A stretch of 64,000 nt of DNA from Pedobacter punctiformis (lineage in GTDB: Bacteria > Bacteroidota > Bacteroidia > Sphingobacteriales > Sphingobacteriaceae). Below the pieces are notes generated by a model, which was not told the origin of the DNA, ran no database searches, and saw nothing but the letters and a program-made list of their open reading frames with translations. Of the stretch, positions 62,756 to 64,000 are shown in pieces. Location: positions 992,001 to 1,056,000 of the forward strand of contig NZ_JAPWGM010000001.1 of the NCBI RefSeq assembly GCF_027213715.1. The letters run 5' to 3'. Numbering within the stretch: the first letter of the stretch is position 1; each line of letters begins with the position of its first letter. The position numbers and the translations under genes are program-made.

Positions 62756-63356
62756 GGTAAGTTTTTCTCCAATCCAGATAACCTTTAAAAGCGATCAGGA
62801 TTAATACAAAATATAAAACGGCACTTAAATTTAGGTGTTTGTAAATAAACAAAGGTACGTAGCAAATATTAGCGAACACCCATAAAAGCCAGTTTTGCAA
62901 AATTTTTCTGGTCAATAATAACTGGGCTATAAAACTTACGGAGGTGCAAAAGCCATCTGCATAAGGTACCGTACTATTGGTATAGTTATCCATAAACCAG
63001 CCGAGTAAAAGGCTAAGCCCCGGAATTATAATAATAACTAAAAGCCAGCCTTTTGTACTAAGATTCGTAATTAGTTTAGGTTTTTCAATTTTTTTACTGA
63101 TCCAGAAATACCATCCATAAAAAGCAGTGAATAGAAAATAAACCTGCAGGCTCATATCGCCATACATAGCTTCTCTGTAAAATAATAAACCGTAAGCAAC
63201 AACACTGATAATTGATATTGGCCAATTCCAGATGCTTTCTTTAGCGGCCAGATAAATGCAGATAAATCCGGTTATAACTGCAACCCATTCCAGTATAGAA
63301 GTGTGCTTAAATTGTTCAAAAAGAAACTGAAAAAATGGTATTACCAGCAAAGTCAT
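62739..63356 (-). CDS. PnuC-family vitamin transporter
   Basis: 205 residues with about seven membrane segments. PnuC signatures: SILEWVAVITGFICIYLAAK, IWNWPISIISVVAYGLLFY and MYGDMSLQVYFLFTAFYGWY, followed by YADGFCTSVSFIAQLLLTRK. The family carries nicotinamide riboside (PnuC) or thiamine (PnuT) by facilitated diffusion. The adjacent NadR-type kinase supports nicotinamide riboside, but the thiamine riboswitch and receptor downstream support thiamine, as in Bacteroides pnuT loci; I cannot separate these. A -7 box ends 6 nt before ATG 63356, so the mRNA may be leaderless. A non-coding structure lies upstream. Confidence 0.9.
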   Translation of the reverse strand: MTLLVIPFFQFLFEQFKHTSILEWVAVITGFICIYLAAKESIWNWPISIISVVAYGLLFYREAMYGDMSLQVYFLFTAFYGWYFWISKKIEKPKLITNLSTKGWLLVIIIIPGLSLLLGWFMDNYTNSTVPYADGFCTSVSFIAQLLLTRKILQNWLLWVFANICYVPLFIYKHLNLSAVLYFVLILIAFKGYLDWRKTYREQSN

Positions 63357-63361
63357 AGATT

Positions 63362-63369
63362 CAAATGTA
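63362..63369 (-). promoter_or_regulatory. -7 promoter box abutting pnuC start
   Basis: Minus-strand TACATTTG matches TAnnTTTG exactly and ends 6 nt before ATG 63356. It gives pnuC its own transcript, independent of the terminator just upstream. Confidence 0.5.
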
Positions 63370-63388
63370 AAAGAAAATGGCTTTAAAA

Positions 63389-63425
63389 GAAAAAATCCGG
63401 TTGGGGAGGGCTCCCCAAACCGGAT
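63389..63425 (-). terminator. Strong minus-strand intrinsic terminator upstream of pnuC
   Basis: Minus-strand ATCCGGTTTGGGGAG pairs with CTCCCCAACCGGAT (one bulge), followed by TTTTTTCTTTT. No open frame above it ends here, so it must stop a non-coding transcript or attenuate pnuC. Confidence 0.8.
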
Positions 63426-63511
63426 AATAAACCAAACAAACTATTTATGAAGAAAATCCTCTGTGGGTAACTAAGCCACGAGGAAGCTTTAGATCTAACT
63501 AAAGTATTTAC
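63389..63511 (-). ncRNA. Putative structured non-coding RNA or pnuC attenuator leader
   Basis: About 120 nt with no start codon of use on the minus strand. In order: hairpin CTTTAG-TTAGAT-CTAAAG, then CCTCGTGG with CCACAGAGG closing a loop CTTAGTTAC, a single-stranded linker rich in T, and the terminator above. A near-consensus -7 box CATATTTG (63518-63525) could start it near 63511. It matches no RNA family that I can name. It may be an independent small RNA or a conditional leader of the vitamin transporter gene. Confidence 0.45.
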
Positions 63512-63525
63512 AAAACGCAAATATG

Positions 63526-63840
63526 TTGTGGTTATTACAACATTATTGCCAATATCTTATTTAATATGTTTTCGTGACTTAAACATGACTTCTGGCCTCT
63601 GGCTGCCATAAAAATGTTACGGAGCCGGGAATTATGTTAAAAAAATTAACATAAAAAAGCCAAATGTTTTTATGAATTTGCGGCGTTGTATAAAAAAGAG
63701 CACACCAATTATAGTACATTGCGACTTTGCTTTAAGTACGTACAATAAAACAATTAATTAAATTGAAATGTTATTAATACTAATCCTGATTAAAAAGGAT
63801 TGATTTTTAATAAAGCCCTATTAAAATAAATTATAATCAA
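63526..63840. other. Gene-free stretch before the last gene
   Basis: AT-rich with no supported gene. It holds a perfect inverted repeat ATGTTGT/ACAACAT with a 7-nt loop (63523-63543) overlapping the candidate -7 box of the ncRNA, and must contain the promoter of the gene at 63841, for which no exact TAnnTTTG was found. Confidence 0.4.
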
Positions 63841-64000
63841 ATGAAAAAGCTAAGTATTTTTTTATTCGCTTTAATTTTATCCTCATTATGTTTCATTGCC
63901 TTTACCAGTATTAAGCTTGGCGGTATAACCGGCAGAGTAAGCCCGGCCAGTGCAGTTGTTTCAGTTTCTTTAATTTCAACGGGTACAGATACCTTAAAAG
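63841..64000 (+). CDS. Secreted carboxypeptidase-regulatory-like protein, N-terminal part only
   Basis: The window ends after 53 codons. A signal peptide (SIFLFALILSSLCFIAFTS) is followed by IKLGGITGRVSPASAVVSVS, the first strands of a transthyretin/carboxypeptidase-regulatory-like domain, then LISTGTDTLK, consistent with a small exported protein of about 100 residues that carries only this domain. The rest is outside the window, so length and final class are not known. It diverges from pnuC, with the non-coding structure between them. Confidence 0.65.
   Translation, partial: MKKLSIFLFALILSSLCFIAFTSIKLGGITGRVSPASAVVSVSLISTGTDTLK

Noticed and set aside
63447..63470. Seven-codon plus-strand frame (MKKILCG) as a leader peptide for the gene at 63841
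   Set aside because: It lies about 370 bp from the gene, has no plus-strand terminator or promoter box around it, and sits inside the structure better explained on the minus strand.
1..64000. CRISPR arrays, insertion sequences, prophage or integrated elements
   Set aside because: No regularly spaced repeats, transposase, integrase or phage genes were seen, and composition and codon use look even across the window.

Overview
The window is AT-rich chromosomal DNA from a Bacteroidota bacterium, most likely a Sphingobacteriaceae member close to Pedobacter. This rests on two SusC/SusD outer-membrane uptake pairs, a GldH gliding lipoprotein, DUF3078, DUF4407 and DUF5916 proteins, many lipoproteins with a CKK or CSN start, absence of Shine-Dalgarno sequences, and repeated copies of the Bacteroidota -7 promoter box TAnnTTTG directly upstream of genes. 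Genus assignment is inference.

Layout. 1-8 kb (mostly minus): a cut secreted protein, SanA-type DUF218 protein, PQQ-propeller lipoprotein, two unknowns, YifB/ComM ATPase, a secreted protein with a clan-CD-like His/Cys pair, and Ffh. 8-16 kb: DUF5916 and DUF3078 envelope proteins, a small HExxH membrane protein joined to a carboxypeptidase-regulatory-domain protein, two tandem glucosaminidase-LysM autolysins, an O-methyltransferase and RuvX. 16-21.5 kb: an outer-membrane protein, then holB-PSP1-gldH, and convergent murF. 21.7-35.2 kb: an M14 metallopeptidase followed by two tandem SusCD modules without carbohydrate enzymes or regulators. 35.2-40.9 kb: DoxX, LD-carboxypeptidase, methionyl-tRNA synthetase, tRNA-Arg(CCU), an RRM protein, a small lipoprotein and an aldose epimerase. 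41-56 kb: PepT, M14, rhomboid, M61 and M28 peptidases, an Ala-Glu dipeptide epimerase, rhodanese, DUF4407 and several unknown envelope proteins.

55.6-63.4 kb (all minus) is a thiamine salvage region. A complete TPP riboswitch (about 61994-62178) precedes a TonB-dependent receptor, followed by a divergent ThiE. Next come a DoxX-like membrane protein with its own promoter box, a thiamine-pyrophosphokinase-like protein and a GNAT enzyme. Upstream lie a NadR-type kinase and a PnuC-family vitamin transporter. Together they would move a vitamin across both membranes and phosphorylate it. The riboswitch has an unusual 90-nt insertion, and a terminator-ended non-coding transcript appears to lie just upstream of pnuC.

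No CRISPR array, rRNA, prophage, transposase or integrase was seen. The strongest leads are the modified TPP riboswitch and its salvage genes, the putative ncRNA/attenuator at 63.4-63.5 kb, the apparently leaderless promoters, and the near-identical 5' ends of the two susC genes.
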